A stretch of 64,000 bases of DNA from Schizochytrium sp. TIO01 (taxonomy: Eukaryota; Sar; Bigyra; Thraustochytrida; Thraustochytriidae), in contig SMSO01000035.1 of NCBI GenBank assembly GCA_004764695.1, positions 556,001 through 620,000 on the forward strand, given 5' to 3'. The notes below the pieces were generated by a model. It was not told the origin of the DNA, made no database searches, and saw nothing but the letters and a program-made list of their open reading frames with translations. Shown piece after piece: positions 46,218 through 55,327 of this stretch (its first letter is position 1; every line of letters begins with the position of its first letter). The position numbers and the translations under genes are program-made.

Positions 46218-47615
46218 GATCTTCACAGAATTAATCCGTAGTTGAAGTTCTGCGAACCATCAGCTGGAGACCCAGATTGAATAAACTCGTTACTAAGTTC
46301 TTGTAATAGTAGTTGACCCAAATTCTATGCACCCCTATATCCGTTAGTTAGTATTCTATATATGAGAAACAGGATCATTATATTTGTGAGGTAAATCTTC
46401 TCCCCACTAGCCAACACGACTGTGATTAAAGCGTAGGTTCTCTCCCATTCACAGAAAGATTAATCCTTCTATTATTTTCTTCTCCCCCCTATTACACTGA
46501 TCAAAAAATCATAGTAATCTACTATTAGTTAGATAGCTTAAACTAAATTTTTCATTATAGAAAGGCCAGGACCACCCACTTCTGTCTCTTGCAGTATCAC
46601 TTAACTGGTTCTAGATAGCCAAAACGAGGACGACAATTTTTACAAACTGATTTAGCTTCCCTATATTAACATGGTCATCAATGTACAAGATAGTTTTTCG
46701 TCATATTCGTCAACATGCAAAGTAACTTGAGCCACCTTAAAAAAATACTACTTGCAGAACCCCTTTTGTTTTTGCGGAACCCCTTTTTTTACTTCTTTTT
46801 TTTTTCTCTGTACGGCATGTACAAAACAGGGGGTGTTCTGGCGAGGCTATGCGAAATTTTTCTAAACGTCCATGTTAGCATTACATGATTTCCCACTGAT
46901 ATTGTTCTGATTGAAGAAAATAGAATGTGACAGTGATGACCTGGACCGGAGACTTATCAGAACTATACCATGAAGATCTCTATTTATTTACTCCAAGTTG
47001 GGTAAAAATTATCGTTTCTAGTCCGAGATTATCAGTGTATTTTTGTTTTGTAAAACTTGGGGGTCTTACAAAACAATCACTCACAAGGATCATTCTTTTT
47101 TCTCTATGACGCTATAACCCTGGCTATTTTTGAAAGAAAAAAAAAATCGGATAAACTTTTATTTTTCCGGTAGAATATTTCAGGACTTATTACGTCCCGG
47201 TAAATATGTACCTACTTGAGTCATTGATCAATTCAACAGTCTAGCTCTGTTCGGGATGAAACTCGTTTAGTTTACCCCCCTGACCTCAACTGTCCATATA
47301 TTATCGCGTTCTCATGATTCTCCGATTGATAGTTGAGTTTAGGACCAACAATGACATTCTCAGTGGTGTTTAAGTGGTGGTTAGGTTAACAGGTACTTGA
47401 CACATGGTTGTTAGGTTCTCCCACGGTACCTGTTCTACCAGACAATTAATACTGATAAACATCAATATCTTGCGCCAGCATGTAGTGCCAGCAGTACCAA
47501 CAAAAGTACATCAGACCTTACTTCATCGTCCACTTGCTAGTCTACTTGGGATCTATCAGCACTTCCCTCAGCGAAGGGGTCCATTGGCGCTTGAGTTTAA
47601 CGTCAGCTGTGTGTC
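46218..47615. other. Spacer between two divergent transposase genes
   Basis: About 1.4 kb must contain one end of each element if they are separate. It includes a direct repeat of GAACCCCTTTT words near 46758-46790 and a GGAC...GTCC motif near 47183-47198. I found no inverted repeat or TTAA-flanked end that matches the far side of either element. Confidence 0.4.
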
Positions 47616-50600
47616 ATGTCTCTAGATGACGTCGAGAATGACAAGGACTCAATCTACGTTTCCTCTGATGAGTCTTCTTCTGATGAAGACGAGAACGATC
47701 TCTATGAGTGTTCATCGACAAGTACTCCTGGCCATGAAAACTGGACCTTTCAATCTTACTCCACTGAAGGCGCAAAGTACCACAGCAACCTATCTGGGTC
47801 TCAACTTGGCATGGACGCAGTCCAACTCAAGTACAATTGCTCAAGCGAATTAATGCTCCCCAAGGTTCAAAAAGAAAGTTCGGAGATTACTAAAAGGATT
47901 CGAAAGGTTCTTCGTGTTGACAAGAACTACAAATTTACCAGGCTTGATAGTTTCAAGATTTGTTTGCCGCCAGGCTGGGTGATTGCAGTTAAGGAATGGT
48001 TGAATAGTCTTAGCTCAAACGCATCTCCGCCATTTTCTATCACGGATCAAGATTTCCGTGCCTACCTTCTCGTTGAAATTTCTCTGCGAGTTGCAGGAAA
48101 GTCGTTCGAGGAGTGTCTTGAGGACCCACCAGGTCATTGGACTCCAGCCCATGCGGTATCCTATTCAAAAGTTCGAAAGGCAATGAGCCTGGACAAGTCC
48201 AATCGGGCAACAAAAGGGTCACGCGAGGCTAGAGTATGCTCCTCAAGTCCGATCATCCATGAAATGGGAGATGCTGCTCAGCGCCATTGGGTGAAGATGT
48301 TCTTTGTCCCTAAAGCCACTTGGATCGATCTTGATGACGACAAGCTTCCCTATGGTTCTCCTCAGTGGGAGCATTTTGGAATTCGTACTATTACAACGAA
48401 AACAAAAAAACAGAAACCCGTGATACATCTTGTGTGCTCTGCGGGTACAGGTCTGCTCCTAGTACCACGGTTAGAGACTTCCCACTCACCTGTTCATAAA
48501 ATTGTAAGCAAGGCAATAGATTCTCTGAATGAGGGGGAGTCAGGAGAAAGCCCTGATGCGTCTGTGTCTTCAGAGCTTCATGTATTCATTGATCGTGGTT
48601 ATCTGGCATTATCGAAACCTCAGGATATGGATCGTGCAACAAACATAACTCAAATTCTTCAGTCAAAGGGAGTCAAATTTCTAGGAACTTGTCGCAAGAC
48701 CTCGTCATTCCCGTTTATAGATGTTGAAGGACCAGTTCCTGCCACGCCTGTGAGGGGAAGTCAAACTATCATTAACAGGAATGGCCGTCGAAGCACCTAC
48801 ACCGCTCAAAGATACCAGAATGGCGATTTTGTTGCTGCGATGATGATGCGTCACGGTGCGGGAAAGCATAGAGTTGCACAACTCATCACGAACGACCGTT
48901 GTTTGGCTGACCAAGTTTGGAGTTACGAAGTACTTCCTGCTGGAGTAGATTGGAACTCACCAGGTGGTGTAAAGCGTGTTCCACATGCTGAGATTGAGAT
49001 AGAGCCGTGTGACATGAGTACATATAAGATGGAGGCACAAGCTAATCATAAAATTAATCTTGTGAACGCCAATATCTTCTCAATAACAATTTCCCAAAGA
49101 ACACCTGACTGGTTTATGGCTCGGCAGTTTAGAATTACAAGCACCGGTGCTTTTACCTGTATCAACTTTAAAAATGCTCCATTCGTTCATTCGGATGAGC
49201 TTATGGCCTTACACCACGATGTGAAATCGTTCGCTTGTCTCGACCCGCAACGAATTATCTCATTATTCCCCCGTCCTAATAAGCGTTCCTCTTGTTCATC
49301 CGAAGGGGCTCAGAAGCAATATAAAAGGAAGCGTCAAGGGGAGGGTCTTATTCTTGAATATACATACTGGATGCAATGTATGAACAAAGATGAGCTTATC
49401 CAAAAGTTACTTTCTTTGGATGTAGGTGCAAAGACTGATGGCAAAAAGATCGAACTAGCCAAGCGGATCGTAGACATCCTATCAAGAACTATAGATCATG
49501 AAACGGTCTCAAACGGAGAACTATCTTCCTTACAGGAAGACATACACCCTCAGCATGCATCTCAGGAGTCCACTACTCAAGACCTGCTGGAAATGAGTGA
49601 CAGTAGTGACATTGGGGACAGCTTTCCCTTGCACAATTCTGAAACGATTGATGATAACCATACATGCACTTTCGAGGAACGCCAGAAATCATTTCTTAGA
49701 ACAATCACACCAAGTTGGTTTATGAAGCCTATTCAAAATGGGTTTTCGAATCATAAAAACCCACTGGCTATGGGGATTGAAAATGAAGCAGACGTGGCGA
49801 AAGATCTTTCCAGATGGGTTAAGAAAGCAAGTTCCAATAAATTCTGTATTCTCCAGCTACGCAAATATGGTCTGGTTATTAATCGGGAAGTCCAATTTGT
49901 AGCAGACTCACCCGACGGTGCAGCTGTTCTTTTGAGGAATACAGAGCTAGAAGGAAACAATTTTGTTATAGATGATGTATTTGCCTTAGAAATCAAAACA
50001 AGTACAAATGCCAAAACTATAGATGAGTTAAAGTCTCGAGTTGCTGGTCAGAGTGCGTGGCACGAATGCAAATGTGGAACAAGTGAGTTCGAGTCGTTAG
50101 TCCCAAATCCGTCGTTTCGAACTCAGTGTATCCATCATGCAGCTACTTTAGATGTCCCTTACACCCTCCTTATATATGCCACAACTGAGGAAATCATGCA
50201 AGGAGTGCTAATCAAAGTCTCATGTGCCCAGCGCCAGGCATGGCGTGAGTATTTCAAAGCGTTGAGTGATGAATACATGGGCTTTGCTTATGGCAATCAA
50301 CTTGGTAGGTTTCCTCGTTTTGCACCAGACCAATCTCCAGACTGGGGTTATGCTGTGGATTTACACAGTGCCGAACTCGCTTTGCAGCTTTGGCGGAGGC
50401 ATAGTGACGACGTGTTGGTCAACGGAACCCCACCGCCTTGCAAACGCCTACTGCCTTTGACTGTTAGTGTCTGGAATAAGATGATGGGCGGAGTTGATAT
50501 CACTAGAAAAACTATCAATGGAGCGAGCATTCGTACTTCAAAGCTGACTCCTAATGCTTTGGTTTGTTTAACATTCATTGACTATATTTTATACAACTCG

Positions 50601-50765
50601 TTTCGAGCGTATCAGCTCCTCTCAATGGAGCATCGGAACCTCACATCGAAGTGTAAAACAATTACGGAATGGTCAATGCAACGCAAAAATCTGTGCTGCT
50701 ATAGAGGCTATCTAAGTAGTCTCGCGGAAGAAATTAGTCTCAATGGAATCCCTTTACCCATTTGA
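47616..50765 (+). CDS. piggyBac-type DDE transposase with inserted SAP-like and YqaJ-like nuclease domains
   Basis: This is a 1049-residue protein with an acidic Ser-rich N-terminus. The piggyBac (DDE_Tnp_1_7) core supplies candidate catalytic residues Asp238 (WIDLDDDKLPYG), Asp326 (VFIDRGYLAL) and Asp961 (WNKMMGGVDITRK), then FIDYILYNSFRAYQLL. The last two acids are normally about 100 residues apart, but here the gap is 635. The insert begins RTPDWFMARQFRITST (495-510), which is how YqaJ/lambda-exonuclease-like domains start. A SAP-like helix pair follows at 589-622 (MNKDELIQKLLSLDV, GKKIELAKRIVDIL). The PD-(D/E)xK motifs come next: GIENE (722, 724), SPDG (Asp767) and EIK (Glu792, Lys794). 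The transposase and nuclease signatures are both clear. The expected zinc ribbon follows in another frame. There are no internal stops. Confidence 0.85.
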   Translation: MSLDDVENDKDSIYVSSDESSSDEDENDLYECSSTSTPGHENWTFQSYSTEGAKYHSNLSGSQLGMDAVQLKYNCSSELMLPKVQKESSEITKRIRKVLRVDKNYKFTRLDSFKICLPPGWVIAVKEWLNSLSSNASPPFSITDQDFRAYLLVEISLRVAGKSFEECLEDPPGHWTPAHAVSYSKVRKAMSLDKSNRATKGSREARVCSSSPIIHEMGDAAQRHWVKMFFVPKATWIDLDDDKLPYGSPQWEHFGIRTITTKTKKQKPVIHLVCSAGTGLLLVPRLETSHSPVHKIVSKAIDSLNEGESGESPDASVSSELHVFIDRGYLALSKPQDMDRATNITQILQSKGVKFLGTCRKTSSFPFIDVEGPVPATPVRGSQTIINRNGRRSTYTAQRYQNGDFVAAMMMRHGAGKHRVAQLITNDRCLADQVWSYEVLPAGVDWNSPGGVKRVPHAEIEIEPCDMSTYKMEAQANHKINLVNANIFSITISQRTPDWFMARQFRITSTGAFTCINFKNAPFVHSDELMALHHDVKSFACLDPQRIISLFPRPNKRSSCSSEGAQKQYKRKRQGEGLILEYTYWMQCMNKDELIQKLLSLDVGAKTDGKKIELAKRIVDILSRTIDHETVSNGELSSLQEDIHPQHASQESTTQDLLEMSDSSDIGDSFPLHNSETIDDNHTCTFEERQKSFLRTITPSWFMKPIQNGFSNHKNPLAMGIENEADVAKDLSRWVKKASSNKFCILQLRKYGLVINREVQFVADSPDGAAVLLRNTELEGNNFVIDDVFALEIKTSTNAKTIDELKSRVAGQSAWHECKCGTSEFESLVPNPSFRTQCIHHAATLDVPYTLLIYATTEEIMQGVLIKVSCAQRQAWREYFKALSDEYMGFAYGNQLGRFPRFAPDQSPDWGYAVDLHSAELALQLWRRHSDDVLVNGTPPPCKRLLPLTVSVWNKMMGGVDITRKTINGASIRTSKLTPNALVCLTFIDYILYNSFRAYQLLSMEHRNLTSKCKTITEWSMQRKNLCCYRGYLSSLAEEISLNGIPLPI

Positions 50766-51126
50766 CAATACTTGTTCTATGTCTGACATAGAATTCTGCT
50801 GGAGAGCAACTGATAACACCATTTCGCCTACTTCTACAGCCTCGCTAGAATCGCCGCAACGGCATCAATACAGTAAGTCACGACTCCCAGAACTTCTACA
50901 AACTCGTTTAGTTGGACAGCATGAATGCGTGGGCAAGTTCAAGAAGAGGGGAGCCTGCATTATGTGTTGTGTTGATTGCGAACGGGGATCGGCGCCAGAC
51001 CATCCATATCGTAATCCACGGAAGACCACTCGATGGTGCCAAACTTGCAATGCTTACATTTGTAAGCATTGCAATATCAAATTTCATAGCGAGGAGCAAA
51101 TTACGATTCCTCATTTCCATACATAA
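50743..51126 (+). CDS. piggyBac-type C-terminal zinc ribbon in the +1 frame
   Basis: The 127-codon frame overlaps the last 23 bases of the transposase. Its second half reads LVGQHECV, GACIMCCVDC, then WCQTCNAYICKHCNIKFH. This is the paired-cysteine zinc ribbon that ends most piggyBac transposases and binds the element ends. In intact relatives it is fused to the core. Here it is one frame off, so it is a frameshifted tail, a product of ribosomal frameshifting, an unrecognised intron, or a separately translated protein. A pyrimidine-rich tract ending CTACAG at about 50841 could be an acceptor, but I see no good donor. Confidence 0.7.
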   Translation: MESLYPFDNTCSMSDIEFCWRATDNTISPTSTASLESPQRHQYSKSRLPELLQTRLVGQHECVGKFKKRGACIMCCVDCERGSAPDHPYRNPRKTTRWCQTCNAYICKHCNIKFHSEEQITIPHFHT

Positions 51127-52166
51127 AAATTATCCACACAAAAAATTGATATTACATTTAGCCTATATAAAATCTTCATTTATCGCGAAATCTTCATCTA
51201 TAGATGTTTCTCCGACTTGAGCAACGCAAAAATAAACTACTATTGTTTATATTAACTAAACTATTACAATAACCAAAATACCCAAACTCTTATAAGTTTT
51301 TGCAAAGTTTAGCTTTTAAGGACGTATTAATTACGTCCTTTAAATCTAAAGGCCTATTTGCCCTATTAGGCCGTTTTATCGGGGTTGTGAGCCAGTTTTG
51401 GACAAGTAGCGTGAGCTCAATACGCTTGCTTCTGCAAATAAATCGTGCTCAATTTAGGAAAACAGTTGTTTCAACATGATCATACAATCCAATTTACGAT
51501 TTTAGATCTTTATAGGGGTTTTCGGTGATTTTAGTCAAAAATAGTTTACGGACATAATTTGGGACATTTTGGATATAGCCAATTTTTTTAAAAAAAATAT
51601 AAAATTTTTAAGATATAAATTAAATTTTAAAATAGCTTCTTCTTCAAGTTTTTTCAAGTGATTGTATGGTTTGGGCTTGAATTTTGGCCGACTCAGAAGA
51701 CTGATAAAGGTTGTTCCCTCTGACTGTTGATATGGCTCACTGAGTGATTGTTATTATTTCTTTCAAGATAAAAATATTTTAACACATCACTTCAGAGTAG
51801 TACTATTAAACCTCGTATTTTGTAGGTCCCCGGCCTAAGTAATCAATGAGTGCTTGGGCTTGAGCTTTTATCCAATCCAAAAGATGTAACTGGCTAGTGA
51901 GAGTCCAACACACATTCAACCTACTAAAAGACTATTTTAAATTTCCAACAATTATAAAAACTAGAGATTAGATAGGTAGGTACCTCCTACCTACTTATCT
52001 ACCTAACTAAAACTATATTTACATTACTATGTATACTTCTTCTTCTTCTTCTTCGAGAAATAAAAAAGAAAGATATAAACTTGTTATAAGCGGTGCTCAA
52101 ACATCCTCGTGAAGAAGCTTGTTGTTGAGCTTAGCTTCGCTTGGGGCTGATACTCTAGCTACGACG
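51127..52166. other. AT-rich intergenic stretch
   Basis: About 1 kb without a gene. It contains the inverted repeats at 51318-51372, a very A/T-rich run near 51575-51640, TAGGTAGG/CCTACC words at about 51973-52005, and a CTT trinucleotide run at about 52029-52052 just before the amidotransferase gene. The right end of the piggyBac-like element should be here. Confidence 0.45.
51318..51372. other. Two adjacent inverted repeats downstream of the piggyBac-like gene
   Basis: AAGGACGTA and TACGTCCTT (9-base arms, 5-base spacer TTAAT) form a near-perfect palindrome at 51318-51340. GGCCTA/TAGGCC with a 10-base loop follows at 51351-51372. Internal inverted repeats near the ends are common in piggyBac elements, but I could not tie these to a terminus. 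Confidence 0.6.
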
Positions 52167-54626
52167 ATGGTTGAAGGTCAAGAGATAAAAGTTCTACGGG
52201 TAGCAGTTCTTGTCTGCGAAGATACAGAAGAATGGAATGACCTTGGATCGATCTGGGCGAAGGCCATCTTTGGTGGTTCCGACTTAACAGACCTAAACGA
52301 GGAAACCCAGCATAATACTCCTGTGCAAGTTCGCCACGGTGGACAGGATAATGCAAGTAGCTTGCTTAGTCATCTCCATGCCAAGGACCAACAAGAAGGT
52401 CTCGTCTCGAACAATGATTCGGATAAATGCCACAGTGGCTTGAACTCAGTACATGAAGTGATATTTTTTAACGCTTTCGAACGAGAGCTACCGCGAAAGG
52501 ATCTATTATTTCGCTCAGGTCAGGATGGTGGCATTGATGTGGTCATCATAACGGGCTCAAGACACTCCGTTAATGATCCAGAGCAAGCAGAATGGGTTAA
52601 CCCACTTGAAGATCTTGTACGGCTTCTGGTTAAAGGTCGCCCAAACGGAACAAATGAGACAATGCTTGCACGACCACGCATTGTTGCGGGTTGTTTTGGT
52701 TGTCAGCTCGTAGCACGGGCTCTCGGAGGGCAGGTTGCTCCAAATCCTGATGGGAAATTTGTATTTGGGGCAGAGACAATTGTTCCTTCTCCAGCTATGA
52801 GCCTTTTCCCTTGGGCTCCGATCCAGGCTAACCCAATGAGAATCCTCGAATCGCATGGTGAGTGCGTTGAAAGCTTACCACCCGGCGCTGTCCTTCTTGC
52901 TAGTTCTAAGTCTTGCAAGCACGAGATATTTTACGTGCCTGTTCTTGCAGAAGGGACATCATTTGGTGGGAGCGGAGGCATCCTTGCCATGCAAAGTCAC
53001 CCAGAGTTTGAGCTCATTCACATGTTTGATCGAATTCTTCCGTCAATCGATGCCGCTGGCCTCCTAAGCGCTATGGAAGCTTCCACTGGTATTTCGTCCA
53101 TGGAAGAAGAACCTCTTGATGATGACCGGCTTCTTGGTCTCATTCGTAGTTTTATTCAAGGCGAGCGCATTGATATTATGAAGCATTTCTCAACAAACGA
53201 TTCACCGGAGCTTCTTGATATAATCAGTAGTATGCGAGAATCATTCCGGGATGAAATAGCTCGAGTGACGAGTACATACGAGGCGACATTAGCCAACCTT
53301 CGTGCAAGGAGTTCGCTAGACGGGAACGACGATGGCGTTGACAATGTCTATAATACTTACTCACAGGAAAGCGATGTAAACCAATATGCTTTAGCGGAAG
53401 CGCTTTTGCGAGGCGAAGCCAAGCTTCCTGGTGCTCTAGGTAGCCAATTTCCACCGGGTCTTGGCCACCGGGCAGCTATGATACATGTCAACAATACTTC
53501 CCTTGTTCCTCCATTCTCGGACCAGAACGAAAATGTTCAAACCTACTCAGGCATCCATAGTATGAATATATTGTGCTGTGCGGGAGCTTTTTTCAACTCC
53601 TTTCAACGACCATTACTGCTTAGTGGAGCTGCAGATAAATTACTATGCATCGTGGATCCCAGCACAGGCCAAATGCCGGTTGCTCCATATGTTTGCTCAG
53701 CACCAGTTTTGTGTATACGAATCCGTCCAGGTTTTGAGACAGGTGATCACGTTCTCGTCGCATGCATGGATGGGAAGATTGAATTTTTGCACATAGTTTC
53801 AAAATCAGCCATCTCGAAAGAAGAGAGTTTTAAGCCAGACAAGCAAATAGCGAACTCGAGTTCAAATTATAGTTGGGCAAGCTGGGAATCTTCAGATCAA
53901 ATACAGAACCATGGGAAAATGGCCACTGCCCTGGCATGGTCCATTGATGGGCAATGGTTTGCAACTGCTGGACGCGATAACAAAGTACATGTCTACACAT
54001 TCAATCAAACTGGAGATATCGTACATTCTCAGACGATGCAATGTGCGGATTGCCCTGAAGCTTTGACTTTTGTCCCATGTTTTGGGAGCACCTGCCTCGC
54101 AGTAGCTGTGCGAGGCGAATTTCGCATGCAATATTTATGTGTTGCAAGAGTTGAGCCCCAAGCAACTCTCCCTGTTGGCAGTATCGTTCGTGTGAACATG
54201 AACGCAAAGGGAGACGATTTTGTATCGTTTACGGTGCTGGATATGGCATGTGCACCCGGGGGTGTGCCAATTCTTGCAGTTGCCACTGATAAAAGTCGAA
54301 TAATTCTTTTCAAAGCGGGATCTTCACAACAGCTGCGAAATCTCTATGGCCACACGTGCACAGAATTTTCCCGCTCAAGAATTGCCTGGGATCCATCCGG
54401 ACGGTTTTTGATTTCTAACTCTGAAGGTAACTCAGCTATCGTGGTTTGGGATGTGGTTACTGGTGAGAAAATTCAAGAATTACACGGTCACACACAGTCG
54501 GTGCGTGACGTTGCTATCCTGAATACCAATTGCGGGGTGTTATCATATAATGTTCTATCCTGTTCATTCGATAAAACTATTCAACTGCATCCACTTCAGG
54601 AGTCTAACATACCACCCTTAGAATAA
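52167..54626 (+). CDS. Class I glutamine amidotransferase domain fused to WD40 repeats
   Basis: This is an 819-residue protein. The first ~300 residues form a class I glutamine amidotransferase domain of the stand-alone GMP-synthase-like type: LRVAVLVCED, VVIITGSRHSVND, the nucleophile elbow AGCFGCQ (Cys176), and the QSHPEF motif (His278, Glu280). A short helical linker follows (ELLDIISSMRESFRDEIARV). The C-terminal half is a beta-propeller with several degenerate WD40 blades: ATALAWSIDGQWFATAGRDNKVHVY, RIAWDPSGRFLISN...IVVWDV, ELHGHTQSVRDV and VLSCSFDKTIQLH. The catalytic triad looks complete, so hydrolysis of glutamine or a related amide is plausible, with the propeller as scaffold. The frame opens 16 codons earlier at a TTG; I use the first ATG. 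I know no characterised protein with this architecture. Confidence 0.82.
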   Translation: MVEGQEIKVLRVAVLVCEDTEEWNDLGSIWAKAIFGGSDLTDLNEETQHNTPVQVRHGGQDNASSLLSHLHAKDQQEGLVSNNDSDKCHSGLNSVHEVIFFNAFERELPRKDLLFRSGQDGGIDVVIITGSRHSVNDPEQAEWVNPLEDLVRLLVKGRPNGTNETMLARPRIVAGCFGCQLVARALGGQVAPNPDGKFVFGAETIVPSPAMSLFPWAPIQANPMRILESHGECVESLPPGAVLLASSKSCKHEIFYVPVLAEGTSFGGSGGILAMQSHPEFELIHMFDRILPSIDAAGLLSAMEASTGISSMEEEPLDDDRLLGLIRSFIQGERIDIMKHFSTNDSPELLDIISSMRESFRDEIARVTSTYEATLANLRARSSLDGNDDGVDNVYNTYSQESDVNQYALAEALLRGEAKLPGALGSQFPPGLGHRAAMIHVNNTSLVPPFSDQNENVQTYSGIHSMNILCCAGAFFNSFQRPLLLSGAADKLLCIVDPSTGQMPVAPYVCSAPVLCIRIRPGFETGDHVLVACMDGKIEFLHIVSKSAISKEESFKPDKQIANSSSNYSWASWESSDQIQNHGKMATALAWSIDGQWFATAGRDNKVHVYTFNQTGDIVHSQTMQCADCPEALTFVPCFGSTCLAVAVRGEFRMQYLCVARVEPQATLPVGSIVRVNMNAKGDDFVSFTVLDMACAPGGVPILAVATDKSRIILFKAGSSQQLRNLYGHTCTEFSRSRIAWDPSGRFLISNSEGNSAIVVWDVVTGEKIQELHGHTQSVRDVAILNTNCGVLSYNVLSCSFDKTIQLHPLQESNIPPLE

Positions 54627-54724
54627 TGATAATTCAATCAGTCAAAGTTTATCCAAGCTTTTATCACGTGATCATGGTGCCATATTCTGCGCATTGTTGT
54701 AGTTTTCCTTTTCATTCTTGCAAT

Positions 54725-54743
54725 ATATATATATATATATATA
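54725..54743. repeat. Short AT dinucleotide run
   Basis: About nine AT units in the 240-base spacer between the amidotransferase fusion and the convergent small CaaX protein. Confidence 0.9.
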
Positions 54744-54868
54744 CTTATGTTATCGTATTAGGTCGAATATGTTGTCACCGATGAGAAGGTTCTAAATTGC
54801 TTTTATCTCCAGTAGGTTGGCACTGGAACTTTAATAAGTTAAACCTGAGAGAAGTTTTCCTACTCACC

Positions 54869-55327
54869 TCAAAGAATTACACAACATATCTGGTCCCCGC
54901 TTTTTGCTAATTCTTTTAATGGCTGATCCCCGACAATACCAGCAGAACGGAGAATTGGCATTACGTCCCGGCTGTCTGTTTCATTTTTCCATGGGCGAGG
55001 TATGTCGCTTTCTCCATCCGGCAGCATTGCCTCAAACAATTGAAGTTTACTATCTTTTCTAACAAATACTCCAGATTCGCTGACTAATGTCGAGGAGGAA
55101 TCTGGCTTCGTTATCTTATGCATTACGGAGCGCGGTGATCGTAACTCAACTTTAGCTATCAAGTCGCGTCTTTGAGCAAAATTTAATGGCTCATCCTTTT
55201 CTTCTTCATTCAAACTTCCCGCATCAGAATCAGATTCGCTTTGGTCTGCTTCATCATCGTCAAGGCGAAAAACCCCAACACCGTCAGAATGTAGGGAATC
55301 TTGCCTTTCGCTCAATAGTGATGTCAT
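54869..55327 (-). CDS. Small acidic protein with a C-terminal CaaX box
   Basis: The 152-residue product has no domain I recognise. Residues about 20-50 are a run of Asp, Glu and Ser, then LNFAQRRDLIAKVELRSPRS and a basic patch. The tail, PILRSAGIVGDQPLKELAKS, could form an amphipathic helix. It ends ICCVIL, a CaaX motif whose final Leu predicts geranylgeranylation, with an adjacent Cys that could be palmitoylated. If real, the protein would be membrane-anchored. The start is a clear ATG. Support for it being a gene is its length in AT-rich DNA, biased composition and the terminal motif; no homologue is recognised. Confidence 0.55.
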   Translation of the reverse strand: MTSLLSERQDSLHSDGVGVFRLDDDEADQSESDSDAGSLNEEEKDEPLNFAQRRDLIAKVELRSPRSVMHKITKPDSSSTLVSESGVFVRKDSKLQLFEAMLPDGESDIPRPWKNETDSRDVMPILRSAGIVGDQPLKELAKSGDQICCVIL

